From NCBI GenBank assembly GCA_001871815.1, contig MNVP01000078.1:1-17829 (forward strand): a stretch of DNA of 17,829 bases. The letters run 5' to 3'. Both the position numbers and the translations under genes were made by a program. The notes beneath the pieces were generated by a model. The model saw only the letters and a list, made by a program, of their open reading frames with translations, ran no database searches and was not told the origin of the DNA. Positions 1 through 7,663 of this stretch are shown here, one piece after another; within the stretch, counting starts at the first letter, position 1; each line of letters begins with the position of its first letter. This stretch comes from Candidatus Omnitrophica bacterium CG1_02_40_15. GTDB lineage: Bacteria > Omnitrophota > Gorgyraeia > Gorgyraeales > Gorgyraeaceae.

Positions 1-65
1 TTCATGGCACCGCATTTATTACTCTCTCAAACAGGCCTCCCGTCGACAAACCACATTTAAAACCT
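1..65. other. Left window edge, downstream of the pqqD-like gene
   Basis: This is the 65 nt after the pqqD-like stop, read on the minus strand. It is too short to call a gene. A minus-strand ATG at 15-13, preceded by GAGAG eight bases upstream, opens a frame starting M-R-C-H-E that runs off the edge and could be the next gene of the cluster. Another minus-strand frame is open for about 30 codons across the pqqD-like end (stop near position 3) but has no start codon. A missing precursor peptide or partner gene would most likely lie just beyond this edge. Confidence 0.3.
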
Positions 66-389
66 TCAAAAACAGCCCCAAACTGTCGAAGAAAGGCCTA
101 ACTTTAAATATTCGATCTTTGTTAAGAAATCAATTGTTTCTTTTCTTATTGTTTTTCTATCTATATTATACATTCTTATTAATATATTTTCAATATCTTT
201 TAAAGAATTTATACCATTGCACAATCTAAGTATATCTATGCCAATTGCATTTAGCCTAACTATCTCCTTTCCGGCTATTATTAAACTAAATCTCCCATCT
301 TTTTCGACCAGGGTAGATCTAGGAAGGCGATATATAAATCTTCTATTTATTCTCGCATAATCTTGCTTTGGGGAAAAGGTTCTTCTCAT
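66..389 (-). CDS. PqqD-like peptide-binding chaperone (RRE fold)
   Basis: A 107-residue protein. Residues about 17-97 follow the PqqD pattern: a basic start, a DGR-F-LIIAGKEIVRLN strand pair (31-47), G-x-DILRLCNG (50-59), then helices ending in DFLTKIEYLKLG. PqqD-family proteins present the leader of a ribosomally made precursor peptide to a partner radical SAM enzyme, and many RiPP pathways use this RiPP recognition element. The start overlaps the 3' end of the radical SAM gene by 47 nt in another frame, which points to coupled translation and to the two proteins working together. No other in-frame ATG lies in the N-terminal half, so the overlap is probably real. The last nine residues (LSSTVWGCF) lie beyond the normal domain end and include a cysteine. 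I am fairly sure of the family. The pathway is inferred, because no precursor is visible. Confidence 0.8.
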   Translation of the reverse strand: MRRTFSPKQDYARINRRFIYRLPRSTLVEKDGRFSLIIAGKEIVRLNAIGIDILRLCNGINSLKDIENILIRMYNIDRKTIRKETIDFLTKIEYLKLGLSSTVWGCF

Positions 390-1416
390 ATGCTTCTTGG
401 CAAAAACTAAAAGGTTCTACTAATGACTTATGCATATTATATACTTCGGCTCTGCATTTGCCAAGACATAAATATTTCATAATGCATTTGCCGCATACCC
501 CTTCCAGCTTATGAGGGATGTTTTTTCTTAAAGATTTTAATACCTCGTTTTCTAGCCATACTTTTCTTAAATCATTACTATAAATATTCCCCAATATTAA
601 TTCTTTTCTTGTGTTCCCTATCCCGCATAAAGAGATATCCCCATTAGATAAAACACCTAACAAATTTAGCACATTGCATCTGGAAGCTTGTTTTAATAAG
701 CCTATCTTTGATATAAAAGCAGAGGGAATATTAAAGTATGTCTTGATAGGAAATCTTTCTAGATATGGCTCTATTTTTTTATATAATGCTATTATTTCTT
801 CTACGGATAACATTAAATCTTCTCTTAAGGACGCAGCCCTTCCCATTCCTGCCATAATATTTATTTTTAACTTAATAGCGTTCAGTTTTTTGGCAAATCT
901 TATCATTTTTTCTATGTCTGGCATATTTTTTCTGTATAAACTGAATATTATTCCAAACTGAACTCCATATTTATTTAAAACTGCTATACCTTCCACAGCC
1001 TTCCTGAAAGACCCTTTGCTACCTCTTAGTAAATCATGCCTGTCAGGCGCATAAGAATCCAATGAAACCGCAACAAATGCACCAGTTTCCTTAAGAGCTT
1101 TCCCTATATAATCTTCTATTAGAGTTCCATTGGTTTCAATAGATATATTTATATTTGATTTTCTTATTTCTTTTAATATCTCTAGGATATTTTTAGATAA
1201 AAGCGGCTCGCCCCCGGTAATTTTCACAGAACGTAAACCCAATCCTTTTGCTTTTCTTATAGTAGATGCTATAATTTCTTTATTTAAGGAGGACGTTTTA
1301 CTTATTGAATATTTTGAGTCTACCCAGCAATGCAAGCACCTTAGATTGCATTGGTCTGTCATATAAAGATATACATGCCTTAATGGAAACTTTATAAGTT
1401 GCGTGTTTTTATTCAT
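343..1416 (-). CDS. Radical SAM/SPASM peptide-maturase-like enzyme
   Basis: A 357-residue radical SAM enzyme. C23-x3-C27-x2-C30 binds the SAM-cleaving 4Fe-4S cluster, and GGEP (68-71) is the SAM-binding motif. The C-terminal SPASM domain has the full cysteine set for auxiliary clusters: C247, C264, then C308-x2-C311-x5-C317-x3-C321, and C339. SPASM enzymes paired with PqqD-like proteins usually modify ribosomal peptides, for example PqqE, thioether-forming maturases and the ScmE/ScmF and SbtM groups. The N-terminal style (HVYLYMTDQCNLRCLHCW) recalls those groups, but I cannot assign a subfamily. The start is ATG 1416. An AGGA lies only one base from it and a better-spaced AAGG is 17 bases away, so the start is moderately sure. 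It overlaps the downstream pqqD-like gene. Eighty bases separate it from the metallophosphoesterase upstream, with no promoter I could recognise. Confidence 0.88.
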   Translation of the reverse strand: MNKNTQLIKFPLRHVYLYMTDQCNLRCLHCWVDSKYSISKTSSLNKEIIASTIRKAKGLGLRSVKITGGEPLLSKNILEILKEIRKSNINISIETNGTLIEDYIGKALKETGAFVAVSLDSYAPDRHDLLRGSKGSFRKAVEGIAVLNKYGVQFGIIFSLYRKNMPDIEKMIRFAKKLNAIKLKINIMAGMGRAASLREDLMLSVEEIIALYKKIEPYLERFPIKTYFNIPSAFISKIGLLKQASRCNVLNLLGVLSNGDISLCGIGNTRKELILGNIYSNDLRKVWLENEVLKSLRKNIPHKLEGVCGKCIMKYLCLGKCRAEVYNMHKSLVEPFSFCQEAYEKNLFPKARLCENK

Positions 1417-1496
1417 ATCCTACGTATATTTAGCCTTTCTAAAATAAGGTAAATTCTACATCTTGTTTTTTTGCTCTTTTAAGGCTCTAGAGTCAT

Positions 1497-2348
1497 TTAA
1501 TATTCAATGCTAAAAGCATCTTTTACGAAGCCGTTTATATCTTTAACGGTAATACCGGTTGCCCCATCGTCTTTTACATCTATAACTATAAAATTATAAA
1601 ACCCGCCTTTTTCTTCCGGAGCAGATACGTGAGCGCCGCCTCCACCTGCAATTATTTGATAAACACCATCGTGGATAGCCCTGTTGTATAAATGCTCGTG
1701 GCCGCAGATATAAGCGCTAACCTTATATTTTTTAAACATGCTCCATAATTCATCTCTCTTGACAGCGTATTTATCCAGGGAACTTCCTATGTGGTTATAA
1801 ACAGGGTAAGCGGGATCATGGCCAAAAATAAAAATGGTTTTTTTCTGGTTTTTTTCTACATCTTCCTCAAGCCACTTTAACTGCGCCTCGCCTATTGCAT
1901 GAAAATTATTAAAGGCCTCTGTATCAAGCATTACAAAATGGGCATTCTTATAATCAAAAGAATAGATTAGTTCCTTAAATCCGCTAGGCCCGTTTTCAGG
2001 CATTTCAAAAACTGACCTTACTATATTTTCAGACATCTCTGATTCTATCTCATGATTCCCGACGCCTATATAGAAAGGTATCCCGTATCTTTCGATGATG
2101 CCTTTCCATTTTTTTAATCTATTCATATGGATATCGCTCTTTGCAGAGCCTGTTATCATATCCCCTGTCACTATTATAAAATCTACTTTCTCCTGCTTTA
2201 TCTTCTCCAGAATAGCCTTCATTGTCTTGACATTAATTCCATCGCCGCTGTAATCTCTCGTGTCTCCTATAACAGCAAATCTAAAATCCGCAAAACAAGG
2301 CGCAGCTAATAGAAAAAATATCGCAGCGGCTATTATTATTTTACGCAT
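1497..2348 (-). CDS. Exported calcineurin-like metallophosphoesterase
   Basis: A 283-residue phosphoesterase of the calcineurin/purple acid phosphatase fold. An N-terminal signal peptide (basic MRK, hydrophobic core, likely cut after PCFA at residue 20) places it outside the cytoplasmic membrane. The two-metal motifs occur in order: GDTRD (28-32), TGDM (61-64), GNHE (97-100), GHDPAY (176-181) and CGHEHLYNR (215-223). The first motif reads D-x-R, not the D-x-H common in cytoplasmic members, as in many secreted PAP-like enzymes. It probably hydrolyses phosphomonoesters or diesters, but the substrate cannot be read from the sequence. The start is supported by AGGAGA (2356-2361) seven bases before ATG 2348. 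The gene stands between the rpoD terminator and the radical SAM gene, and no functional link to either is evident. Confidence 0.88.
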   Translation of the reverse strand: MRKIIIAAAIFFLLAAPCFADFRFAVIGDTRDYSGDGINVKTMKAILEKIKQEKVDFIIVTGDMITGSAKSDIHMNRLKKWKGIIERYGIPFYIGVGNHEIESEMSENIVRSVFEMPENGPSGFKELIYSFDYKNAHFVMLDTEAFNNFHAIGEAQLKWLEEDVEKNQKKTIFIFGHDPAYPVYNHIGSSLDKYAVKRDELWSMFKKYKVSAYICGHEHLYNRAIHDGVYQIIAGGGGAHVSAPEEKGGFYNFIVIDVKDDGATGITVKDINGFVKDAFSIEY

Positions 2349-2376
2349 ATAACTATCTCCTGCCGTGTCAAAAGAG

Positions 2377-2446
2377 GGAAAATAGGGACAGGTTCATTTT
2401 TTACTATTTTTTATTTTACCTAAAAATGAACCTGTCCCTATTTTCC
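2377..2446. repeat. Perfect 25-bp inverted repeat with 20-nt loop
   Basis: The arms at 2377-2401 and 2422-2446 are exact reverse complements. The core GGGACAGGTTCATTTT lies on the left and its complement on the right, with an AT-rich 20-nt loop. It sits just upstream of the phosphoesterase RBS, downstream of the rpoD terminator. I recall similar GGGACAGGTTCA palindromes as dispersed REP-like repeats in environmental genomes, but I cannot check that here. There is no T-tract immediately after either arm, so a simple terminator is unlikely. Confidence 0.85.
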
Positions 2447-2450
2447 TATA

Positions 2451-2490
2451 GTAGCGGACGGCAAAACAATTCAGTGCCGAATGGCCCCAC
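2451..2490 (-). repeat. Fragment of the snap-back repeat family
   Basis: Read on the minus strand, this segment resembles an inner part of the two long repeats at 9239-9569 and 14358-14722. The shared order is a CCATTCGGCAC core, a short variable stretch, then GTTT-GCCGT-CGCTAC. By eye about 31 of 38 positions agree with 9308-9345. Only this module is present, without the terminal inverted repeats, so it is either a decayed fragment or a smaller independent unit. Confidence 0.6.
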
Positions 2491-2504
2491 ATGGCTCAGC
2501 AAGC

Positions 2505-2535
2505 AATAAAAAGGGCTGAATAAAAATCCAGCCCT
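2505..2535 (-). terminator. Rho-independent terminator of the cvpA-dnaG-rpoD operon
   Basis: On the minus strand a 7-bp stem AGGGCTG/CAGCCCT (arms 2529-2535 and 2512-2518, 10-nt loop) is followed at once by TTTTTATT. It begins 33 bases after the rpoD stop codon, which is the expected geometry for an intrinsic terminator of that transcript. Confidence 0.85.
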
Positions 2536-2567
2536 CTTGAGAATTATGCAGAATCGCTAACAATTGC

Positions 2568-4172
2568 CTACTCTTGGCTAAAAGCCATTTCAAGGAAATT
2601 CTTTAGCCTCCTGGATCTCGTAGGATGCCTCAGTTTCCTTAATGCCTTTGCTTCTATCTGCCTGACCCTTTCCCTGGTTACATTAAATATACTGCCAACT
2701 TCTTCAAGCGTCCTCGGATAACCGTCGCCTATCCCGAATCTCAGCCTTAATACCCTCTTTTCCCTTTCTGTGAGAGTATTGAGGATATTATCCATCTCTT
2801 CTTTTAAAATTGTATAAGCAGTAGCGTTTGCAGGAGAAACAGCTCTCTTGTCTTCTATAAAATCTCCGAAATTAGTATCTCCCTCATCGCCTATCGGCGT
2901 TTGAAGAGAAATAGGCTCCTGCGCAATCTTGAATATGTTCCTGACCTTTTCAACGCTCATCCTCATCTCGTGCGCAATCTCCTCAGCTGCCGGCTCTTTG
3001 CCGTTTTCCTGGACAAGAATCCTGGAAACCCTTATGAGTTTATTGATTGTCTCTGTCATGTGAACAGGTATCCTGATAGTGCGGGCCTGGTCAGCTATTG
3101 AACGCGTAACCGCCTGCCTTATCCACCACGTGGCGTATGTAGAAAATTTATATCCGCGCCTGTATTCAAATTTCTCAACTGCCTTCATAAGGCCAATGTT
3201 GCCTTCCTGAATCAGGTCCAGGAAAGAAAGGCCCCTGTTGGTATATTTCTTTGCAATACTAACTACAAGCCTCAGGTTAGCCTCTACCATTGCTTTCTTA
3301 ACCTTATTGAACCTCAAGGCCTTTTTTCTGATAATGGCATAATCCTTTTTTATATCATCTAACTTTTCCCCAAACCTGGACTCTATATCTTTCTTTCTTT
3401 TCTCAAAACTCTTTATGCTGCCTTTTATCCTGCGCCTTCTCATTCTCTGAATCTCTTTATCAATAGCGTCCATCTCAGAAATTGCCATTTTAATGCCGTT
3501 AGACATATCGTCTATAATAGATATGCAGAAATTAAACTCCAGGCACAGCTCCATTATGTTGGACCCTTTTCTGGCAGCCCTTATCCTGGCCGCAAGGTTT
3601 GTAATTTTTTTAAATATCAGGAGTTCTGTTTTTACCTTTGGGTCTTCTTTTATAACCTCTTCTATGTTGATGCTTCTGGAAAGGATTCTGTTGCTAAGCG
3701 CAAGGACCTCCTCTTTTACAAAAGGCGAGCTCAACACAGACCTCTTGTAATCCTCTTCTGCTTTTTCTATTTCCTGGGCAAGCCTTATTTCATCCTGCCT
3801 GGAAAGAAGAGGTATCTGCCCCATTTGCCTTAAATACATCTTCACAGGGTCTTCTATGCCTATATTTACTACCTCGCGGCCTTCAGCAGGTTCTGTAACA
3901 TTACGCCTGTTTGTATCAAACTGCTTGCTTTCGCCAGCATCTTCTTCTTTATTTATAGGCTTTAATTCCTCTTCCGAGTCGATTATCTCTATGTTCTCTT
4001 TCTCCAGTATGACAAAAATCTTCTCTATCTGCTCAGGGGAAACAATCTCTTCAGGAAGAAAATCATTTATTTCTTCATAGGTAAGGCGCCCCTTTTTTCT
4101 GCCAAGAGTTACCAGTTTATCAAACTGGCTTTCAATATTTAATGCCTTTTTGCCTTTTATTTCTTTTTTCAT
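2568..4172 (-). CDS. rpoD: Primary RNA polymerase sigma factor (sigma-70/RpoD/SigA)
   Basis: A 534-residue housekeeping sigma factor that directs RNA polymerase to -35/-10 promoters. Region 1.1-like sequence covers about residues 10-70. Region 1.2 covers 108-138 (DPVKMYLRQMGQIPLLSR). A charged non-conserved region, about 139-290, contains an RMRRRR run. Region 2 lies at 292-365 with the -10 recognition and melting segment (GYKFSTYATWWIRQAVTRSI). Region 3 starts near RTIRIPVHM. Region 4 lies at about 462-525 with the helix-turn-helix (TLEEVGSIFNVTRERVRQIEAKAL). Two bases separate its start from the dnaG stop, and a GGGGG stretch in the end of dnaG serves as RBS. The dnaG-rpoD order is the classic macromolecular-synthesis arrangement. 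A terminator follows it. Both promoters called in this window fit the consensus of such a factor. Confidence 0.97.
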   Translation of the reverse strand: MKKEIKGKKALNIESQFDKLVTLGRKKGRLTYEEINDFLPEEIVSPEQIEKIFVILEKENIEIIDSEEELKPINKEEDAGESKQFDTNRRNVTEPAEGREVVNIGIEDPVKMYLRQMGQIPLLSRQDEIRLAQEIEKAEEDYKRSVLSSPFVKEEVLALSNRILSRSINIEEVIKEDPKVKTELLIFKKITNLAARIRAARKGSNIMELCLEFNFCISIIDDMSNGIKMAISEMDAIDKEIQRMRRRRIKGSIKSFEKRKKDIESRFGEKLDDIKKDYAIIRKKALRFNKVKKAMVEANLRLVVSIAKKYTNRGLSFLDLIQEGNIGLMKAVEKFEYRRGYKFSTYATWWIRQAVTRSIADQARTIRIPVHMTETINKLIRVSRILVQENGKEPAAEEIAHEMRMSVEKVRNIFKIAQEPISLQTPIGDEGDTNFGDFIEDKRAVSPANATAYTILKEEMDNILNTLTEREKRVLRLRFGIGDGYPRTLEEVGSIFNVTRERVRQIEAKALRKLRHPTRSRRLKNFLEMAFSQE

Positions 4173-4174
4173 AG

Positions 4175-5962
4175 TTAAAGCCCCCTTTTTATAAGCTGAT
4201 TAAACTCTTCTACAAGCCTCTTTTCTTCTTCTTCATAACCGCTCTTCTGAGCTGCGTAAAGCCTCGTCTGTATATCTTTAAGGAGTATAGACCTGTTTTC
4301 TTTCTTTATAGTCATTATGCAATCGCAGACATTCTTCTCTCTGTCCCTTATCTCCACTTCTTCGTTCACTATAAAAGATATGATATTTTGAGGAACCTTG
4401 TCTTCTATGGAATTTATTAATTTGCTTACATCTATCAGCCCATCCTCTATATTAATGGAAAAAAGCGACTCAGCTATATTCCTGATATCTTGATTCCTGA
4501 AATCAGACGGCTTAAGCTCATCCCTTACTATTCTTACAACATTAACATCTTCCAACATCAATTTTGTGAGTATCTTTTCTGCAGGAGAAATATCTATGGG
4601 TTTAGCGATATTTCGCCGTTCGCCTGCCCTGAACGAAGTCGAAAGGTCGTTCGTGGTTCGTCGTTCGAAATGGGTTCTAACTTTCCTGAGTTCTTCCCAT
4701 ACCGCATCCTCTTTTACAGAGAGTTCCTGCGCCAGGAGTTTTATATATTCTGCTTTTATAATCGCGTTTCTAACCCTATTGATAGTGGAAAGCATTTCCC
4801 TTATAGTCTCTGCCTTTGACTCAGGCTCTGTGTTATTGGACCTGCTTTGCAATATATTTAATTTATAAGTAAAAAGGCTTTTTGACTTTTTTATTATTTC
4901 ATCAAACTTTTCTTTTCCGAACTTCCTTAAGAAGCTATCCGGATCATGGCCTTTTTCCAAAGTGGCTATCTTTACATTCATGTCTTCTTCCAGGAATAAA
5001 TCCAGGCCCCTCAATGATGCCATTTCTCCTGCCTGATCAGCGTCATAAAGCATAACTATATTATGGGTATATCTCTTTAAAAGCCTTATCTGCTCCGTGG
5101 TAAGCGCAGTGCCAAGAGACGCTATTGTATTATTAACCCCGTACTGATGGCACGTTATTACATCCAGGTAACCTTCTGTAATTATTGCGAAATTCCTTTC
5201 TTTTATATGGGCCTTTGCAAAATTAAGGCCGTATAAATGCTGGCCTTTTTTATAAACAGCTGTTTCCGGGGAATTTATATACTTTGGCAGGGTTTCATCC
5301 ATAACCCTGGCGCCAAAACCTATAACCTTATCTCTAGCGTCAAATATCGGAAAGATAACCCTGTCCCTGAAGATATCATAATAAGAACTGTCTTTTCCTT
5401 TTATAACCAGCCCTGCCTTAAGAATAATATCCTGTTTTACTCCCCTCGCTAATAAATAGTCCAGAAGAGCTTTCCATGAAGAGTCCGCATAGCCAACCCT
5501 GAATTTTTTGATTATAGCCTCGTCCAGCCCTCTTTTTGCTATATACCGCTTCGGCTCTAAAGATGAGCCTAGCTTTTCTAAAAGACTGGAATAATAATTC
5601 GCCGCAATATCATTTACTGAGTATAAAGTGCTTACAAGAGAGTCGTCTTGATCGCCGTGGCTTCTCGATTCAGGCAGTTTCACGCCTGTCTTTTCAGCCA
5701 GCATCTTTACAGCATCAATAAAATCTATTTTTTCGTATTCCTTTAAAAAATTAAACACATTGCCGCCTGAGTTGCATCCAAAACAATGATATATCTGTTT
5801 GTCAGGACTCACTACAAAAGAAGGTGTTTTCTCATGATGAAAAGGACAGCACGCCTTAAAATTTCTGCCGCTAGGCTTCAACGGGATATAGCTTGAAATT
5901 ACTTCAACTATATCGCATTTGTCCTGAATCTCGTTCAATATGTTTTCCGGTATCTTTGCCAT
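4175..5962 (-). CDS. dnaG: DNA primase DnaG
   Basis: A 595-residue primase that makes RNA primers at the replication fork. The CHC2 zinc finger comprises C39, H42, C60 and C63 within CPFHHEKTPSF...YHCFGC. The catalytic core includes the TOPRIM acidic residues E263 (TEGYLDV), D307 and D309 (LYDADQAG), and a GHDPDSFLRKFG motif at 338-349. The C-terminal part (about 455-595) would be the helicase-binding domain. Residues about 432-451, between these parts, are encoded by repeat-like DNA (4612-4670) related to other repeats here, so the linker looks enlarged by an insertion without loss of frame. No Shine-Dalgarno sequence precedes ATG 5962, and the upstream DNA is an AT-rich tandem repeat. Downstream, rpoD begins two bases after the stop. 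Confidence 0.96.
   Translation of the reverse strand: MAKIPENILNEIQDKCDIVEVISSYIPLKPSGRNFKACCPFHHEKTPSFVVSPDKQIYHCFGCNSGGNVFNFLKEYEKIDFIDAVKMLAEKTGVKLPESRSHGDQDDSLVSTLYSVNDIAANYYSSLLEKLGSSLEPKRYIAKRGLDEAIIKKFRVGYADSSWKALLDYLLARGVKQDIILKAGLVIKGKDSSYYDIFRDRVIFPIFDARDKVIGFGARVMDETLPKYINSPETAVYKKGQHLYGLNFAKAHIKERNFAIITEGYLDVITCHQYGVNNTIASLGTALTTEQIRLLKRYTHNIVMLYDADQAGEMASLRGLDLFLEEDMNVKIATLEKGHDPDSFLRKFGKEKFDEIIKKSKSLFTYKLNILQSRSNNTEPESKAETIREMLSTINRVRNAIIKAEYIKLLAQELSVKEDAVWEELRKVRTHFERRTTNDLSTSFRAGERRNIAKPIDISPAEKILTKLMLEDVNVVRIVRDELKPSDFRNQDIRNIAESLFSINIEDGLIDVSKLINSIEDKVPQNIISFIVNEEVEIRDREKNVCDCIMTIKKENRSILLKDIQTRLYAAQKSGYEEEEKRLVEEFNQLIKRGL
4612..4670. repeat. Repeat-like element inside the dnaG linker
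   Basis: This stretch has the plus-strand core CCTGAACGAAGTCGAAAGG followed by TCGTTCGTGG. It matches the CCTGAGCCTGTCGAAGGG-TCGCTCGTC module seen in reverse complement in both long repeats (near 9490 and 14600). It stays in frame and encodes dnaG residues about 432-451, rich in R, S and T, which differ in composition from the surrounding helical protein. Confidence 0.65.
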
Positions 5963-5966
5963 TTTT

Positions 5967-6040
5967 AGCTATAAGTTATAAGCTATAAGTTATAAGCTAT
6001 AAAATCCTTTTTACAGCTTACGGCTTAAAGCTTACAGCTC
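5967..6040. repeat. AT-rich tandem and palindromic repeat before dnaG
   Basis: The 14-nt unit AGCTATAAGTTATA occurs at 5967-5980 and 5981-5994, followed by half a unit (5995-6001). After that comes a TTACAGCTTACGGCTTAAAG stretch (6011-6030), related to the inverted repeat at 11173-11220. It fills nearly all the space between the NIF3-like stop and the dnaG start and leaves dnaG without a visible ribosome-binding site. Confidence 0.75.
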
Positions 6041-6041
6041 A

Positions 6042-7001
6042 CTATTTTTTTCTTGCAAATCTCCTAAATCCAGAACAGGTCAATATTCTGAACTTTGCCT
6101 TTTTCTCAAGCTCATCGAGCATAATATTAAGGCCTACGTTATCGCTTGCAATATGGCCTGCAATCACCACGTTCATATGCTCTTCCTGCGCCTTCTTAAA
6201 GTGTTCTTCACTGAGATGCATGCACACAAGAGTGGATACGCCTGCTTCTGAAAGCTTTTTAAATATATCCTTAGAGCCTTCTGTGCCGCCTGTCATATCT
6301 ACGAAAATCTTGCCTGCCTTACTGGAATTATCACCTCTCGTGATCTTTGGGCCTGAGTTCTGTTTGGCCGCGGCATTATATTCAGGTATCTCTCTCAATA
6401 TATCCACAATATCTTTGAGCGCATTCGGTTTTTTCTTATCCATAAAGTTCTGTAAAAATGAAGCGACGCAATTATCAGCAGGAGTATGGCAGCTCATAAA
6501 ATTGATATCAAGAAGCCTTGCTGCATCAACTGCACGCGCATGGTTTGCAGGCATAACCTTTCTCTCAACCTCCTGTATCCTCTCATGCATAAGCGATTCA
6601 GCAACGCTTATAGGAACGCCCATCTTATTTAATATATCCGCCTGCATATACATCACATTGAAAAATCCTGCCAGGGCAAGGCCTTCTGGATGATGAGTCA
6701 TTACCAGGTCTATTTTCTCGCCTTTTTCTTTCAGCCTGTCAGCAAGCATTATCTCTCCAACCTCTATATCCACGCCTACTAACATTGTTTTTATTTCGCT
6801 GTCATGCTTACCCATAAGAATCCTTGTGTCGCTATAAGGGTTATCAAATTTTTCCTTGTCGTAAAATTCCTTATCCTTAGAGCTTAATTTTTCGTATTCA
6901 TTTTTCGCCCTTAAAAGCTCCTTCTTTACGCTATCATTGCCCCTTGGATCCTTTTCCATTCCAAAAAGCACCACGCTCCTATAGATATCTATAAGCTTCA
7001 C
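6042..7001 (-). CDS. NIF3-like dinuclear-metal protein
   Basis: A 319-residue protein of the NIF3 / GTP cyclohydrolase I type 2-homologue superfamily, hexameric proteins with two metals per site and a largely unknown role. Visible motifs are GVDIE (76-80), MTHHPEGL (101-108, metal-binding histidine pair), CHTPADN (171-177, matching the family HTxxD) and AGHIASDNVG (281-290, C-terminal metal-ligand region). The first ~60 residues are charged, including a KLSSKDKEFYDKEKFDNPYSDTR-type stretch, and lie outside the core. The start is GTG at 7001, supported by GGGAGG (7007-7012) five bases upstream. The gene is third from the end of the cvpA-dnaG-rpoD operon. The name implies no activity, and I would not assign an enzyme function. 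Confidence 0.82.
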   Translation of the reverse strand: MKLIDIYRSVVLFGMEKDPRGNDSVKKELLRAKNEYEKLSSKDKEFYDKEKFDNPYSDTRILMGKHDSEIKTMLVGVDIEVGEIMLADRLKEKGEKIDLVMTHHPEGLALAGFFNVMYMQADILNKMGVPISVAESLMHERIQEVERKVMPANHARAVDAARLLDINFMSCHTPADNCVASFLQNFMDKKKPNALKDIVDILREIPEYNAAAKQNSGPKITRGDNSSKAGKIFVDMTGGTEGSKDIFKKLSEAGVSTLVCMHLSEEHFKKAQEEHMNVVIAGHIASDNVGLNIMLDELEKKAKFRILTCSGFRRFARKK

Positions 7002-7010
7002 CTAAACCTC

Positions 7011-7077
7011 CCAAATTTTGTGAAACAAAATTTGATCCCGAGCGATTCTGATTATTTCTATCGGGTCGCGAGGGACT
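7011..7077. repeat. Two-hairpin repeat, copy 1, upstream of the NIF3-like gene
   Basis: On the minus strand the element reads GTCCCTCGCGACC, a spacer, TCGCTCGGGATC, then AAATTTTG-loop-CAAAATTT. The first two blocks form an imperfect stem and the AT part a perfect 8-bp hairpin (7013-7020 with 7026-7033). It ends against the GGGAGG ribosome-binding site of the NIF3-like gene. Two further copies lie before the first pilin gene, in the same orientation and with the same relation to the RBS for copy 2. Confidence 0.8.
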
Positions 7078-7086
7078 ATTTTATTA

Positions 7087-7629
7087 TTATTTCCTTAATA
7101 GTTTAACAAGCGGTGTTTCGTGTTTCTCGAAAGGATAAACTCTCATCCCTGCATTATACGCAAAAGGCGCCGCGAACGAGGCGTATGGAGCCAGAAAAGA
7201 CTTTTCTTTTGCGCTTTTATAAAAATAATTAACAGGGCTGTGGATAAACAAAATGTAAACAAGCCCTATTAAAAGAATTCCTCTTGCTGATCCTAATGCA
7301 AGGCTGACTATTTTATTGGCCAAGGAAACGTTTTCAGAAACGCCCAAAATTTTATCTGCCAGAACAGCTAGCAGTTTAAAGATCAAAATAACTATTAAAA
7401 ATATAAATAGAAAAGCTGTTATATCTGCTTTTAGGCCTGTTAATTTAGCATGTTTTGCCAAAAAATCGCTTATTAATATATAATTATTAAATGAAAGAAC
7501 GAACGCTAAAAAAAGACCTGAAAGCCTGAAAAGTTCAGATAAAAGCCCTTTTTTAAAGCCTATGTAACATGTTCTAAATAAAAGAATTACAAAAAAAACA
7601 TCAACCCAGTTAAATTTTATTTGAGGCAT
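7087..7629 (-). CDS. cvpA: CvpA-family membrane protein
   Basis: A 180-residue integral membrane protein with about four hydrophobic segments: near residues 9-27, 32-50, 70-92 and 108-130. The N-terminal pattern NWVDVFFVILLFRTCYIGFKKGLLSELFRLSG is typical of the CvpA (colicin V production) family, with the GFxKGLxxEL-like stretch after the first helix. Family members are linked to envelope stress, septation or export, but their mechanism is unclear. It is the first gene after the promoter at 7664-7691 and heads the operon leading to dnaG and rpoD. The upstream ribosome-binding site is weak. The last ~50 residues are more polar and probably non-membrane. Confidence 0.83.
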   Translation of the reverse strand: MPQIKFNWVDVFFVILLFRTCYIGFKKGLLSELFRLSGLFLAFVLSFNNYILISDFLAKHAKLTGLKADITAFLFIFLIVILIFKLLAVLADKILGVSENVSLANKIVSLALGSARGILLIGLVYILFIHSPVNYFYKSAKEKSFLAPYASFAAPFAYNAGMRVYPFEKHETPLVKLLRK

Positions 7630-7663
7630 AGTTTAAATAAGGAATTAATCTGAATATGAAAAA

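Noticed and set aside
1..15. Partial minus-strand gene starting M-R-C-H-E at position 15
   Set aside because: Only five codons are visible. The SD-like GAGAG is suggestive but not enough to call a gene.
611..961. Plus-strand open frame of 116 codons
   Set aside because: It is the antisense shadow of the radical SAM gene, whose cysteine motifs are clear. It has no RBS or recognisable motif.
2346..2373. Promoter TTGACA...TTATAT before the phosphoesterase
   Set aside because: The spacer would be 13 nt and the -10 would overlap the start codon, which is incompatible with a normal promoter.
4490..4868. Plus-strand open frames of 100 and 109 codons opposite dnaG
   Set aside because: They are antisense to the C-terminal part of a well-supported primase and pass through the repeat-like insertion.
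6220..6693. Plus-strand open frame of 157 codons
   Set aside because: It is antisense to the NIF3-like gene. Its composition reflects the reverse complement of a helical protein.
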